A stretch of DNA of 61,617 nucleotides from Devosia sp. LC5 (GCF_000735585.1 NZ_JNNO01000019.1:1-61617); one strand, 5' to 3'. Numbered from the stretch's first letter, positions 9,334-20,104 are shown. Program-made: numbers and translations. The notes: generated from the letters alone by a model not told the origin.

Positions 9334-10323
9334 TCAGCTATTCGACGCTCTTGCGGGGATGATCTTGGCCGCTTCAGCCCGGATATCGGGCATTGGGAAC
9401 GTATCGGGATAGAGATAGTGCGCGGCTTCGCGCAGCACCATCTCGCGGGCAATGGGACCATGCGCCTCGACCCATTCGTCCCCGACATAGAAGACCCGGT
9501 TATTCTTGACCGCCGACAACATCTGCCAGATCGGGTTGTTCTCGTGCGGCCGATCGGGGCCGTAGTCATAGACGAAGATGACTTCGGGATCCGCGGCCAG
9601 CATGGCTTCCAGGCTCATCTCCAGGCCGAAATTATCCGGGATATGCGGGGTCGGATTGTGGCCGGCAACGTTCTCGCCGCCCAGCGCGGTGACGATCGCC
9701 GCCGTCATGTTCTCGGTATAGAATGTCCACGGCGCATCGCCGCCCCACATCACCTGGAAGCGCGGATGCACGTCCTTGGGCGCCTGGGCCGCAAATTCCT
9801 CGATATGTTTCTTGAATTCGGCATTGAGCTGCTGGGCCCGCTCGGGTTGGCCCAATATGGTGGCCAATTGGGTGATCGAGCGGTCGCTGTCGGAGAAGAG
9901 CTCCAGATTATAGGCCAGATAGGGCGCAATGTTCTGGTATTGGGCGGCATTGCCCTCGGTGTAGCGGCGCATGGCGACGATGACATCGGGCTTGGCTTGC
10001 GCCAGCAGCTCCAGATTGGGCGTGGCGCGCTGGCCGATCTGGGGCACATCGTCGAGGTAATCGAGCAGGAAGTCGGGGTTGCGGCCCTCCACCATATAGG
10101 TCGTCGCTACCGGCTTGATGCCCAGGGCAAGAGCAACGTCGGCGGCAAAATACGACACCGACGCCACGCGCTTGGCGCCGGCCGGCACCGTCACGGCAAT
10201 TCCGCGATCGTCCACGAATGACATTTCCTGAGCCCCAGCGGCCGTGCTGACCAATAGTGCCAGACCGAGGACAGCGACACGAGCGCGAACCGGAGAGATG
10301 AAGGAAGACATCGAGAATTGCAT
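9334..10323 (-). CDS. Periplasmic iron-chelate binding protein (FecB/FepB family)
   Basis: A 329-residue substrate-binding protein of an iron-chelate ABC importer. A signal peptide covers about the first 33 residues, ending in AAGAQE. The mature part has family features such as RVASVSYFAADVALALGIKP and QIGQRATPNLELLAQAKPDVI. It has no lipobox cysteine at the cleavage site, so it is probably soluble in the periplasm. The ATG at 10323 has a GGAG 11 bases upstream; an ATG at 10311 is also possible. It is first in the operon and divergent from a LysR regulator. Confidence 0.9.
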   Translation of the reverse strand: MQFSMSSFISPVRARVAVLGLALLVSTAAGAQEMSFVDDRGIAVTVPAGAKRVASVSYFAADVALALGIKPVATTYMVEGRNPDFLLDYLDDVPQIGQRATPNLELLAQAKPDVIVAMRRYTEGNAAQYQNIAPYLAYNLELFSDSDRSITQLATILGQPERAQQLNAEFKKHIEEFAAQAPKDVHPRFQVMWGGDAPWTFYTENMTAAIVTALGGENVAGHNPTPHIPDNFGLEMSLEAMLAADPEVIFVYDYGPDRPHENNPIWQMLSAVKNNRVFYVGDEWVEAHGPIAREMVLREAAHYLYPDTFPMPDIRAEAAKIIPARASNS

Positions 10324-10346
10324 ATGCCCGCAGGCTCCGATAAATG

Positions 10347-10361
10347 TGATCATCAAAGTCA
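10347..10361. promoter_or_regulatory. Possible RirA-type iron-responsive operator (TGA-N9-TCA)
   Basis: TGA at 10347 and TCA at 10359 are separated by 9 bases, 24 bases upstream of the binding-protein start. RirA, the Rhizobiales iron regulator, recognises the TGA-N9-TCA pattern. Only six bases are fixed, so chance matches are common. Position and gene function are the main support. Confidence 0.33.
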
Positions 10362-10420
10362 AGTTAGCGCAATAACACCACCCAAATGGCGCCACGCAAT
10401 CGAAAGCTCGTCACGCCTGC

Positions 10421-11332
10421 ATGACAAAAACTCAATCAGCATCGCGACGCCTGCCGTCGCTCAACGCCTTGCCGGCCTTCTCGGCGGCGGCCAGGCTGTG
10501 CAGTATTTCGCTGGCAGCCAGGGAATTGTGCGTGACGCCGGGGGCCATCAGCCGGCAGATCAAATCGCTTGAGGAAAGCCTTGGGTCCCAGTTGTTCCGG
10601 CGCGGGCATAATTCAATCGTACTGACCGAGGCCGGGCATCGGTTTCTCGCCCACGTCAACGGCGCCCTGGCGATGCTGCAGACCGGCGCCAGCACCATCG
10701 TGCCGGATCGCTCACACCTATCGATCCGCGCTCCGATCACCTTGGCCAGGCGGTGGTTGATCCCGCGCATCCGCTCCTTCTGCCAGGAAAATCCCGGCGT
10801 CGACATTGCCATCCACTCGCTGGCGCTTGGCGACGCTGCAGCCGCCGACATCACCATGACCTATGTGAGAGCCACCGATACCACTGCGCTCTCGCAGGCC
10901 TTCCTGCTCGATCGCACCATGGCCGTGTGTTCACCGCAGCTTCTGGCTTTGCGGGGACGCAGCCTTGCACCTGCCGAGTTGCTTGGCCTGCCATTGCTGC
11001 TCGATACCGGCGACGCATGGTCCTGGCGGCGGTGGTGCGCTGCAGCCGGTACCGGCTTTCATCCGCGCGGCGGCAGCATAACGCTCGACACCGACGAGGC
11101 TTCCATCGATGCCTGCCTGTCCGGATTAGGCGTCGGCCAGGCCAGTCCATCCTTCATCGAAAAGGAATTGCGAAGCGGGCAACTGGTCGCGCTCTGCGCC
11201 GACGTGGCGCCGATCGTGGGAGCCTATTCATTCGCTCACGCGCCCAAGAGCCTGCTCGCCGGCCAATTCGTCTCCTGGCTTCAAACCCAGAATGACACGG
11301 CCAAAGCAGCATTCGATATCGTGGCAGCTTAA
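10421..11332 (+). CDS. LysR family transcriptional regulator (GcvA-like)
   Basis: A 303-residue regulator. The N-terminal winged helix-turn-helix covers about residues 12-70 (LPAFSAAARLCSISLAARE, then VTPGAISRQIKSLEESLG), followed by LFRR and a ligand-binding domain. The opening SLNALPAFSAAARLCS is typical of the GcvA/AmpR branch. It is divergent from the iron-chelate uptake operon across a gap of about 97 bases, so it likely regulates that operon, itself, or both. The ligand is unknown. Confidence 0.9.
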   Translation: MTKTQSASRRLPSLNALPAFSAAARLCSISLAARELCVTPGAISRQIKSLEESLGSQLFRRGHNSIVLTEAGHRFLAHVNGALAMLQTGASTIVPDRSHLSIRAPITLARRWLIPRIRSFCQENPGVDIAIHSLALGDAAAADITMTYVRATDTTALSQAFLLDRTMAVCSPQLLALRGRSLAPAELLGLPLLLDTGDAWSWRRWCAAAGTGFHPRGGSITLDTDEASIDACLSGLGVGQASPSFIEKELRSGQLVALCADVAPIVGAYSFAHAPKSLLAGQFVSWLQTQNDTAKAAFDIVAA

Positions 11333-11819
11333 ACAGCGACCCGGGCCAGATCGAGTTCAGGTGCCGGCGCTTGCTGGCGACACCGACGGTGAGCGCGACT
11401 TGGTGATCGTGATCATCTTCGAACAGATCGATGACATGATCGATGAAGCCATTGCCGAACGGAGCGCGGATACCAACTGATCATCGGCGATACGTGGTGC
11501 TGGCTCAGAGGCGCCATGCGTCAGTTCATTTCGCAGCTTTGGTAAGAGACAGAGAATTCGTAAACCATGTCCGCCGCGCCCTGTGGATCGCGGGACGCGG
11601 TGTTCGAGAGACTCGCACATTCCAGTATGCGTAGCTCAACCTCTCGACCTTCGAGCTCTCGGCCAAGGTCGGGTCGCGCGTCGCCCCCGCGCTGCCGGAG
11701 CGTGGCGTCATGGCCGGGCCATGCCGCTGTGTATCACGCCCAAGGAAGCCGAGATCGTGGTTGGCCGCCAAGGCGGTCCGCTCGGTTCTCGGCTAATTCA
11801 AATTAGCTCGCTCAGATGC
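11333..11819. other. Intergenic stretch with no recognised gene
   Basis: About 490 bases between the LysR gene and the end of the ornithine cyclodeaminase gene. Overlapping open frames of 60-90 codons occur on both strands, some without a start codon, and none matches a family I know. It may contain decayed coding sequence. No terminator hairpin or insertion sequence ends were identified. Confidence 0.5.
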
Positions 11820-12860
11820 TCACACTTTGGCGCGCAGCAGCATGCCGAACAGATCGCGCGGATCATTGGGGTCGGCCAAGAGGTCAAGTTCCTGGTAGAA
11901 CTCGCCATTGTCGAGGTGGTCGCGCACATAGCGCAGGGCCGAGAAATCCTCAGTGGCAAAGCCCACGGAGTCAAAAAGAGTGATCTGGGCGGGGCCGCTG
12001 CGGCCGGGAGCCTCGCCGGCGATGACCTGCCACAGTTCGGTGACAGGATGGTCGGGCGCCAATTGCTGGAGTTCGCCTTCGATACGGGTTTGCGGCGTGT
12101 ATTCGACGAAGATATCGGAGCGCAGCAGGATATCGTGGTGCAGCTCGGTCTTGCCGGGGCAGTCGCCACCCACCGCGTTGATGTGAATGCCGGCGCCGAC
12201 CATGTTATCGCTCAGGATGGTTGCGGCCCGCTTGTCGGCGGTAACGGTAGTGATGATCTGGGCGCCCTGCACCGCCTCTTCCGCACTGCCGCAGGGAGCG
12301 ATGTCGAACCCTAGCCCTGCCATGTTGCGGATGAATTTCTGCGTCGCGGCCGGATCGATATCGAACAGCCGCAGCGACTTGATGCCCAGCACGGCGCGGA
12401 AGGCCATGGCCTGGAATTCGGATTGCGAGCCATTGCCGATAATGGCCATGCATTGCGCATTGGCGGGCGCAAGATATTTTGCGGCGATGGCAGAGGTCGA
12501 GGCCGTTCGCAGCGCCGTCAGGATGGTCATTTCGGAAATCAGCAGCGGATAGCCATTGCCGACGTCGGACAGTACGCCGAAAGCCGTTACGGTCTGGCGG
12601 CCGGTGGCGGTATTTTTGGGGTGGCCGTTGACATATTTGAAGCCGTATAGCGCGCCATCGCTGGTGGGCATAAGCTCGATGACGCCGGTCGGGCTATGCG
12701 CGGCGACGCGCGGGGTTTTGTCGAACAGCTCCCAGCGGCGGAAATCGTCTTCGATATAGTCGGCCAGCTCCACCAGAAACCGCTCGACCCCGATGGACCA
12801 GACCAGTTTCATCATGTGGTCGACGCTAATGAACGGCACGATATTGAGAGACTGGGTCAT
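11820..12860 (-). CDS. ocd: Ornithine cyclodeaminase
   Basis: A 346-residue NAD-dependent enzyme of the ornithine cyclodeaminase/mu-crystallin family, which converts ornithine to proline and ammonia. Family features are GFKYVNGHPKN-like GYKFVNGHPKN near residue 70, the Rossmann glycine motif in MAIIGNGSQSEFQ, and HINAVGGDCPGKTEL. These close matches favour true ornithine cyclodeaminase over other family members. The start at 12860 (MTQSLNIV) was chosen over an upstream extension inside the amidase gene. It is the last gene of the peptide-transporter operon, 5 bases after the amidase stop. Confidence 0.9.
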   Translation of the reverse strand: MTQSLNIVPFISVDHMMKLVWSIGVERFLVELADYIEDDFRRWELFDKTPRVAAHSPTGVIELMPTSDGALYGFKYVNGHPKNTATGRQTVTAFGVLSDVGNGYPLLISEMTILTALRTASTSAIAAKYLAPANAQCMAIIGNGSQSEFQAMAFRAVLGIKSLRLFDIDPAATQKFIRNMAGLGFDIAPCGSAEEAVQGAQIITTVTADKRAATILSDNMVGAGIHINAVGGDCPGKTELHHDILLRSDIFVEYTPQTRIEGELQQLAPDHPVTELWQVIAGEAPGRSGPAQITLFDSVGFATEDFSALRYVRDHLDNGEFYQELDLLADPNDPRDLFGMLLRAKV

Positions 12861-12865
12861 GGCAC

Positions 12866-13870
12866 TCACGCTTTGCCGTTGGCACTGCCGAAGGGCAGCA
12901 AGCAGGGATCGCGCGGCAAGGTGACCAAGACGCTGGACCACCCGGTTTGCGCTGTAACCACGGCCTGATTGACCGTGATGCGGCCAAACAGGTTGATCAA
13001 CTGTATCCCGTCTGGAAGCGAGATTGCATGCTCTTCTACAAGGGTCGCCGCCAGATCGCGCACGGCGGCGGTGATGTTAGTCTGAAGATCGGTTTTGGAG
13101 GCGCAGCCGATGGAGCCGATCCAGTCGGTGTGACGCAGGCGCGGCGTGGTCAGGGGATTACTGGCGTTGAGCACGTGTACGCGGATGGTTACGTCAGCGC
13201 TGGTTTCGAGAGCCGTGCCGGTGATTTCGCCGTCGCCCATCAGGGCGTGGACATCGCCCAGGGAGAGCAGGGCGCCGGGTACGTTTACCGGCAGCAAGAC
13301 GGTGGTGCCGACAGCGATATGGGGGCAATCGAGGTTGCCGCCGTGACCGGGCGCGTAGAGCAAGGCGCTGGTCTGGCCGCTTTCCGGCGCGGTGCCGATG
13401 GTGCCGATCATCGGGCGGGCGGGCGTCATCATGGTGCGGCCGCCGAAATCGAGCAGCACGGTTTGCCCATTGGTGGCGGCGAACAGAGCATGCGGCTCGA
13501 TGGCGCGGGCATAGGCGTCCCCGCCGAATGCCTTGGCCCAGTCGGCGTCTATATGGGTGACGGCCATAGGGGCGCGAGCGCCGATGGCGATGCCGAGGAT
13601 GTCGATGGCGAGCACATCGCCGACTTCCGCGCCGGTGATGTAGATCGGTGCGCAGACCGGGTTATAGCGGCCGCCGATATGGGCAAGCACCGCGGCGTCG
13701 TCGGTCAATAGGGGCGCATCCGCGGTCAGCCGGTTGGAAAAGCAATCGAGCGTTTCGACCCGCACGATATCGCCCGAGGCGACATGAAGGGCGGGATGGG
13801 CAGCTGCGTCGAAGACATATTGATGCTGGTCGGCAGGCAGGCGCGGCGCGTGGGGGAAGGCAATGGTCAT
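12866..13870 (-). CDS. Acetamidase/formamidase family amidase
   Basis: A 334-residue protein of the FmdA/AmdA family, which hydrolyses small amides such as formamide or acetamide to acid and ammonia. Family traits are the early SGDIVRVETLDCFSN segment, a middle region on avoiding GTIGTAPE, and CPHIAVGTTVLLPVNVPGALLS. Its start overlaps the upstream ATPase stop by 4 bases. Sitting in a peptide-type transporter operon before ornithine cyclodeaminase suggests it acts on an imported amide or amino-acid derivative (inference). Confidence 0.9.
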   Translation of the reverse strand: MTIAFPHAPRLPADQHQYVFDAAAHPALHVASGDIVRVETLDCFSNRLTADAPLLTDDAAVLAHIGGRYNPVCAPIYITGAEVGDVLAIDILGIAIGARAPMAVTHIDADWAKAFGGDAYARAIEPHALFAATNGQTVLLDFGGRTMMTPARPMIGTIGTAPESGQTSALLYAPGHGGNLDCPHIAVGTTVLLPVNVPGALLSLGDVHALMGDGEITGTALETSADVTIRVHVLNASNPLTTPRLRHTDWIGSIGCASKTDLQTNITAAVRDLAATLVEEHAISLPDGIQLINLFGRITVNQAVVTAQTGWSSVLVTLPRDPCLLPFGSANGKA

Positions 13871-14696
13871 AGGGAAATCGTATGGTTTGGCTGTGCTTCA
13901 GCGGCGGTGGCTGCCAGCAATGCCTTTGTGTAATTGTGCTTGGGGGCGCCGAACACGTTTGCGGTCTGGCCCTCCTCAACGATGCGGCCGCGATCCATCA
14001 CATAGATGCGGTCCGCCAGGTGGCGGACCGAGGCCAGATCGTGGGTGATGAGCAAGGTGCTCATGCCGCGCTCGGCGCGCAGGCGGCGGAACAGTTCCAG
14101 GACGCTGGCACGCACGGAAAGATCGAGCATGGAGACCGGCTCATCGGCGATGACCAGATCGGGTTCCAGCACCAGAGCGGCGGCGATGGCAACGCGTTGG
14201 CGCTGGCCACCGGAGAGGGTGTGCAGATGCCGCCGCATGAACAGATCAGCGGGGGTCAGATCGACAAAGGCGAGAGCCGCAGCGGCCATGGCGATGCGGG
14301 CCTGACGGTTGTCCCCGACATGGTGGATATCGAGACCCTCCATGATGATCTGCTGCACGCTCATGCGCGGATTGAGCGCTTCTGACGGGTCCTGGAAAAT
14401 GAACTGCATGCGCCGGCGCAGCTCGCGCATGCCGCTGGCGGAGATGGTTTCGAGCGGGCGACCGCTGAATGCGACCTGTCCCGCGGTGGCCGCTTGCAGG
14501 CCGAGCGCGGTGCGGACCGTGGTGGTCTTGCCAGAGCCGGAGCCACCGATCAGGGCCACGATCTCTCGCTGACCTACTGTAAGGTTGACGCCATCCACCG
14601 CCAGGACGGGGGCGGCGCCGGATTTAAACAAACCAGTGCGGTCGAATTGGACGCTGACGCCGGTGAGGCTCAGGACGGGCGGGGTTTGAGTTGCGC

Positions 14697-14700
<4 letters not shown>
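13867..14700 (-). CDS. Peptide/nickel-type ABC transporter ATP-binding protein (DppF/OppF type)
   Basis: A 277-residue ATPase. Walker A is GGSGSGKTT (near residue 52), the signature is LSGGQRQRVAIA and Walker B is LVIADEPVSMLD. It should form the heterodimer with the neighbouring DppD-type ATPase. It lacks the long C-terminal oligopeptide-type extension found in its partner. It overlaps both neighbours by 4 bases. Confidence 0.93.
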
Positions 14701-15655
<955 letters not shown>

Positions 15656-15659
<4 letters not shown>

Positions 15660-16570
15660 GGCTGATCTCCTGGGGTCAGGCGGCGGGAAAATGAGCGCAC
15701 GCGTAAATCGGTGGTGTGAAGGCGCGGATTGATCGCGCTTTCAAGGCATTGCGAGAGCCAGTAACAGGCGGTGATCACCGTGCAGATGCACAGGCCCGGC
15801 GGGACGATGACCCACCACGCGTCGTTCAGCAGCGCATCGCGCTGGAAGGCAAAGCGGATCATGGTGCCCCAGGACAGTACATCGGCGCCGCCCAGCCCAA
15901 AAAATTCGAGTGCGGCCTGGGTCAGAATGGCGAGGGCTACGGCCAGTGCGCCGGTGGTGCTGATCAGCGGCAGAACCTGGGGCAGGATGTGGTGGATGAT
16001 GATGTGGACCGGCCCGGCGCCCAATGCCTTGGCGCGCTGCACATAAACGCGCTCGCGGCCGGATTTGACCTGAGCGCGCACGACGCGAGCGGTGGTCGCC
16101 CAGAGCAGAATACCGATGACCACGATCATGCGCCACAGATCGGCGCCCCAGATGGCGGTGATCACCATGGCGAGAGGCAAAGCGGGCACGACGATGAAAT
16201 AGTCGGTGATGCGCAGCAGGATGAGGTCGAGCCAACCGCGGGAATAGCCGGCCACCAGCCCGATCGTGCCGCCGATGAGAACGGCGACGGCGGCGGCGCA
16301 GAGGCCGACGATGACCGAGGGCCAGGAGCCGATGATCAGCAGGCGGACGACGTCGCGGCCGGCATCGTCAAAGCCCAGCCAATGGGCGGCCGAGGGGGGC
16401 GCATAGATCAGGCTCGTGTCGATCGGGCCGGGATCGATCTGCAACAGGCGGCTGCCGGCAGCGATGACGATGAAGGTCAGCAGCGTGCCGATGGCTACCC
16501 AAAGTTTTAGATTGGTGGTGCGAGGGCGCAGCGGCTTGGCCGGCGCAATGGTCTGGGCCGGGTCGCTCAT
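15656..16570 (-). CDS. Peptide/nickel-type ABC transporter permease (DppC/OppC type)
   Basis: A 304-residue inner-membrane permease with an N-terminal helix at about residues 25-45 and a BPD-type transmembrane domain after residue 90. The family segments HWLGFDDAGRDVVRLLIIG and the coupling loop RAKALGAGPVHIIIHHILP are present. It works with the DppB-type permease encoded just upstream; their genes overlap by 4 bases. Confidence 0.93.
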
Positions 16571-17529
16571 TCAACAATCCTCGGATCGATCTTCATGTTG
16601 ATGATATCGGCCAGCAGGTTGAAGACGATGACGCTGACGGTGATGACCAGCAGTGCGCCCTGCAGCAGCGGGTAGTTCCGGTCGGTGATGGCCTCGTACA
16701 TGGCGCGGCCAATGCCGGGCCAGGAGAACACCGTCTCGATCACCACCGAGCCGCCCATAATGGTGCCCATGGAGAGCGCGATGAGAGTGACGATGGGGAT
16801 GAGCGCATTGGGAATAGCGTAGCTGAAGAGGATGCGGCCGGCCGGAAAGCCCATGGCCTTGGCCGCGCCGACATAGTCTTCGCCCAAAGTTGCCAGGACT
16901 GATGAGCGCGTGACCAGCGTGTATTGCCCGAAACAGGCAGTGGCCAGGGTCAACGAGGGCAGGACGATGTGGCGCAGTCGATCAACAAAGAGCGGCCAGA
17001 ACTCGGTTTCAAAGCTGAACGGATCGCTGGCGCCCGACGCCGGCAGATAGGCCGAAAAGGCCAGCACCAGCATGATGGCAATCCATTGGGTGGGTGCCGA
17101 ATAGACGATGGTGGCCACATTGGTGATCACCGTATCGGTGGCGGTGCCGTGCTTATAGGCGGCCAGAACGCCGGTGCTGATGCCGACAAGGACCGCAATG
17201 GTAATGCCGAGCAGCGTCATGGGCACGGTATTGCCGACCGCCTTGATGACGTCCTCGGTGACGGGGCGGAGCGAGCTGTAGGACACGCCCAGATTGCCGC
17301 GCATGAGCTGATAAAGATAATCGCCATATTGTGCCATGAGGGGCTTATCGAGGCCAAACTCGGCAAGCAGAGTTGCCTTGAGTTCGGCCGAGCCGCCGGG
17401 CACGCGTGCCATGCTGGCTACGGCGTCACCAGGCAGCACGCGGAACAGAAAGAAGTTCAGTGTGATGGTGGCGAAAATGCCGAAGGCGACGATGCCGATC
17501 TTGCGCGCCAGATAGGAAAAACGGGTCAT
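16567..17529 (-). CDS. Peptide/nickel-type ABC transporter permease (DppB/OppB type)
   Basis: A 320-residue permease with the typical start (MTRFSYLARK followed by a first helix), the FFLFRVLPGD motif and the coupling loop AAKAMGFPAGRILFSYAIPNA. The ATG at 17529 is chosen; the upstream extension rich in Pro and Arg is not expected in this family. The gap to the binding-protein gene is 56 bases. Confidence 0.92.
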   Translation of the reverse strand: MTRFSYLARKIGIVAFGIFATITLNFFLFRVLPGDAVASMARVPGGSAELKATLLAEFGLDKPLMAQYGDYLYQLMRGNLGVSYSSLRPVTEDVIKAVGNTVPMTLLGITIAVLVGISTGVLAAYKHGTATDTVITNVATIVYSAPTQWIAIMLVLAFSAYLPASGASDPFSFETEFWPLFVDRLRHIVLPSLTLATACFGQYTLVTRSSVLATLGEDYVGAAKAMGFPAGRILFSYAIPNALIPIVTLIALSMGTIMGGSVVIETVFSWPGIGRAMYEAITDRNYPLLQGALLVITVSVIVFNLLADIINMKIDPRIVE

Positions 17530-17585
17530 GCTGCTCGGGGGCTTGGGGGAAGGCGGCGGCAAGCGCCACCGCCTCATGTTTCGGC

Positions 17586-19247
17586 CTATTCGGCCGGGCG
17601 CAAATTCACGAAAGTGCGGTTGGACGTGTAGTTAAGGAAACCGATGGGGTCTTCGACAAAGCCGGTCCATTTAGGCGAATAAGCTTCGATATTGTTCTGC
17701 TGCACGGTGACGATGTAGGGGCGGTCGCGCTGAGTGATTTCCTGCATCTTCCAGACAATCGGCTGACGCTTGGCAGGGTCGATTTCACTAGCTTGTGCGT
17801 CGTAGAGTTCGTCATATTCGGGGTTGCAATAGCCGGACTCGTTGAGACCACCGACTTGCTTGCAGAGCAGAACCGAGAGGATGAAATCGGGGTCCATCTG
17901 TGGGATCCAGCCCCATTGGGCGATCGTCGAGCTGGCATAGGTATTGTCGGGGCCGACAATGGCGTCCGACACGGTGCTGCTATCGCCCTGCTCGGGCACT
18001 AGTTCCACGCCGATCTGTTTGAAATCGGCGGTGACGATATCGAGGGCGCGCAGGCCTTCGGCACCTTCGACATTGGCCGGGATCAGCACTTTGTAGCGCA
18101 TGGGATGGCCATTGGCGACGCGGACGCCGTCGGCGCCCTTGGCGTAACCGGCCTCGTCGAGCAGCGCATTGGCTCGCTCCAGATCGAAGGTTTCCGGCAC
18201 AATGGCGGGGTTGGACCATTCGCCGGTGACTTTGGGCACCATGGCGTCGCCGGGGACGGCGTAGCCGAGATAGGCGACGTCAGCAATCTTGGCCCGGTCG
18301 ATGGCATGGGCGAAGGCCTCACGCACCTTGGGATCGCGAATTTCGGGGAAGGCCGTCTGATTTTCCGAGCTATTGAGGATCAAATTGTGGAAGCGCAGGC
18401 CGGGGAAATTGGCGACGTTGAGGCCGGCCTTGGTGACGGCATCGACTGAAGTAACCGGCAGCGGCGTCAGCACGTCGATCTGGTCGTTGAGCAGCGCCGA
18501 AACCATGGCGGTGGAGTCGCCGAAGAACTGGATGCCAACGCCTTTGAGGGCCGTCGGGGTACCATAATAATTGGGATTGGGCTGCATGATGATGGCCTGG
18601 TCCGGCTCGAACCGCGCCAGGGTGAAGGCGCCGCCGGCGACCGGTTGGTCATTGGCGAAGCTGGACAACGCTGCCCCATCGCCCTCCGCCAAAGGCGCCC
18701 AGATGTGCTCGGGCACGATGATCAGCTGCGCCAGCCGGCCGACCGCGTTGGCCGTGGGCTGCTTGAACGTGACCACCAGGGTCTGATCGTCGCTGGCCAC
18801 GGCGGTATCGACATTGGCGATGGCGCGGGCGCGGCGGGCGGTGGGGCCATCGGCATGGGCCAGCAGCATGGTGATGGTGAAGGCGGCGTCCTTTGCCGTC
18901 ACGGGCTGGCCGTCGCTCCACTGGCCGCCGGATTTGAGCTTGAAGGTCCAGATCAGGCCGGTTTCATCGACGCTCCAGGATTCAGCCAGGTCGGGCGTCA
19001 TTTCCGAGCCGATGCCGGCCTGGCCAAGCGAGGGATAAAGCAAACGCAAGGCGGTGAGGCACGAGGACTGCGTGGTCGAATAGGGATTGAGCGAGGAGCA
19101 AGTAAAACTGGTGCCCACGCGCAGCACGCCATTGCTGGCATCGGCCATTGCCATGCTTGGCAGCGCCAGCGCCGTTCCCAGTACAGTCAATGCCAGAGCG
19201 CGCGACGCGCGTGAATGCCGTGTGCGACGGTTACGATCAGCAGCCAT
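17586..19247 (-). CDS. Extracellular solute-binding protein, family 5 (peptide/nickel type)
   Basis: A 553-residue periplasmic binding protein. An Arg-rich N-terminus and hydrophobic segment end in PSMAMADA, giving a signal peptide of about 33 residues. The family 5 pattern is clear: LRVGTSF, SLNPYSTTQSS, LAESWSVDETGLIWTFKLK, and VREAFAHAIDR. The ATG at 19247 has the ribosome binding site GAGGGA 3 bases upstream. The frame is open further upstream, but that part covers the promoter and the AT-rich motif. The ligand is unknown. Confidence 0.93.
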   Translation of the reverse strand: MAADRNRRTRHSRASRALALTVLGTALALPSMAMADASNGVLRVGTSFTCSSLNPYSTTQSSCLTALRLLYPSLGQAGIGSEMTPDLAESWSVDETGLIWTFKLKSGGQWSDGQPVTAKDAAFTITMLLAHADGPTARRARAIANVDTAVASDDQTLVVTFKQPTANAVGRLAQLIIVPEHIWAPLAEGDGAALSSFANDQPVAGGAFTLARFEPDQAIIMQPNPNYYGTPTALKGVGIQFFGDSTAMVSALLNDQIDVLTPLPVTSVDAVTKAGLNVANFPGLRFHNLILNSSENQTAFPEIRDPKVREAFAHAIDRAKIADVAYLGYAVPGDAMVPKVTGEWSNPAIVPETFDLERANALLDEAGYAKGADGVRVANGHPMRYKVLIPANVEGAEGLRALDIVTADFKQIGVELVPEQGDSSTVSDAIVGPDNTYASSTIAQWGWIPQMDPDFILSVLLCKQVGGLNESGYCNPEYDELYDAQASEIDPAKRQPIVWKMQEITQRDRPYIVTVQQNNIEAYSPKWTGFVEDPIGFLNYTSNRTFVNLRPAE

Positions 19248-19294
19248 TTGTCCCTCGATGCCCAGCTGGGACCAGCGATTTACCAGTCCGATAT

Positions 19295-19314
19295 AAAATA
19301 TATTATACACAAGA
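19295..19314. promoter_or_regulatory. Candidate GntR operator upstream of the transporter operon
   Basis: An AT-rich site 48-67 bases upstream of the binding-protein start. Read on the minus strand it gives TCTTGTGTATAA followed by an AT tract. Nearly the same sequence, with one inserted base, precedes the GntR gene at 20105-20127. FCD-type GntR proteins often bind TTGT-ACAA-like inverted sequences. Confidence 0.5.
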
Positions 19315-19391
19315 TCGCATCTGGCAAGCCGAATCTGGTCAGGCGAGCTGCGTCTATTCAAAGGGGCGATTTCGATAATGGACTTAACGGC

Positions 19392-20072
19392 TTAGGCGTC
19401 TTGGGCAGAGGTTTTCTGTTCAGCTAGTCGCGCAGAAAGACGGCTCCAGGCATTGAGCCAATTTTCCATTACGGCCTTTCCAGCGGCATCCGGCTTGCCG
19501 CTTTTGAAGGCCGCGATGATGGCGAGATGGTCGCCGCGAGTGAGCGAGCGGATCTGCGCATCGCCAAAGGCGAACCGCTCAAGGCGGGACAATTCGGCCT
19601 CGATCAGATTGAGGAATTCCTGCAGCACAGGCCCGGCAAGCTGGCGGAACACGTTGTGGAACGCCAGATCGAGCGCCACCAGGGCCGCCGGCTCGGTTTC
19701 AGTATCCATCTGCTCGTTGAGGGACAGCAGGCTTGCGAGATGCTCAGGGCCAAAATGGGCGAGGGCATCTTGCGCCGCCATGGCGTCCATCTGGGCGCCA
19801 ACGCGATAAAGATCGGCGGCGCGCGATATGTCGGGCACGCTCACCCGGCTCTTGCGGCCCTTGCCGACCGTGATCAAGCCTTCCTGGGTCAGGCGGATGA
19901 TCGCTTCGCGTACTGGCGTGCGGCTGATCCCCAGCAATTCGGCGACATCGATATCGCGGATCATTTCACCGGGCTTCAGCGGGCCATAGAGAATCCAATT
20001 GCGCAGTTCCTGATAGGCGCGATCCTGGGCATTCTCATAAAGGCTCGCGGCTTCGGCGCCTGGCAGGGGCAT
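19392..20072 (-). CDS. GntR family regulator, FCD subfamily (first)
   Basis: A 226-residue regulator. The N-terminal winged helix covers about residues 15-80, with LKPGEMIRDIDVAELLGIS and RTPVREAIIRLTQEGLI typical of the family. An all-helical FCD ligand/metal-binding domain follows, with the expected Asp and His residues. AGGA lies 7-8 bases before the ATG at 20072. It is on the same strand as, and upstream of, the peptide-transporter operon, and likely senses a related small acid or amide. Confidence 0.92.
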   Translation of the reverse strand: MPLPGAEAASLYENAQDRAYQELRNWILYGPLKPGEMIRDIDVAELLGISRTPVREAIIRLTQEGLITVGKGRKSRVSVPDISRAADLYRVGAQMDAMAAQDALAHFGPEHLASLLSLNEQMDTETEPAALVALDLAFHNVFRQLAGPVLQEFLNLIEAELSRLERFAFGDAQIRSLTRGDHLAIIAAFKSGKPDAAGKAVMENWLNAWSRLSARLAEQKTSAQDA

Positions 20073-20104
20073 GGGTCGATCCTGGAGAGTTAAGACTCTG
20101 GCTC

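Noticed and set aside
7982..9569. Long N-terminal extensions of operon genes (for example up to 6539, 7981 and 9569 on the minus strand)
   Set aside because: The extensions run through neighbouring genes in a wrong frame; family starts lie at 5891, 6934 and 9329.
11521..11771. Overlapping 60-80 codon minus-strand frames between the LysR gene and ocd
   Set aside because: Some short stretches look protein-like, but lengths are within chance for GC-rich DNA and no family match was seen.
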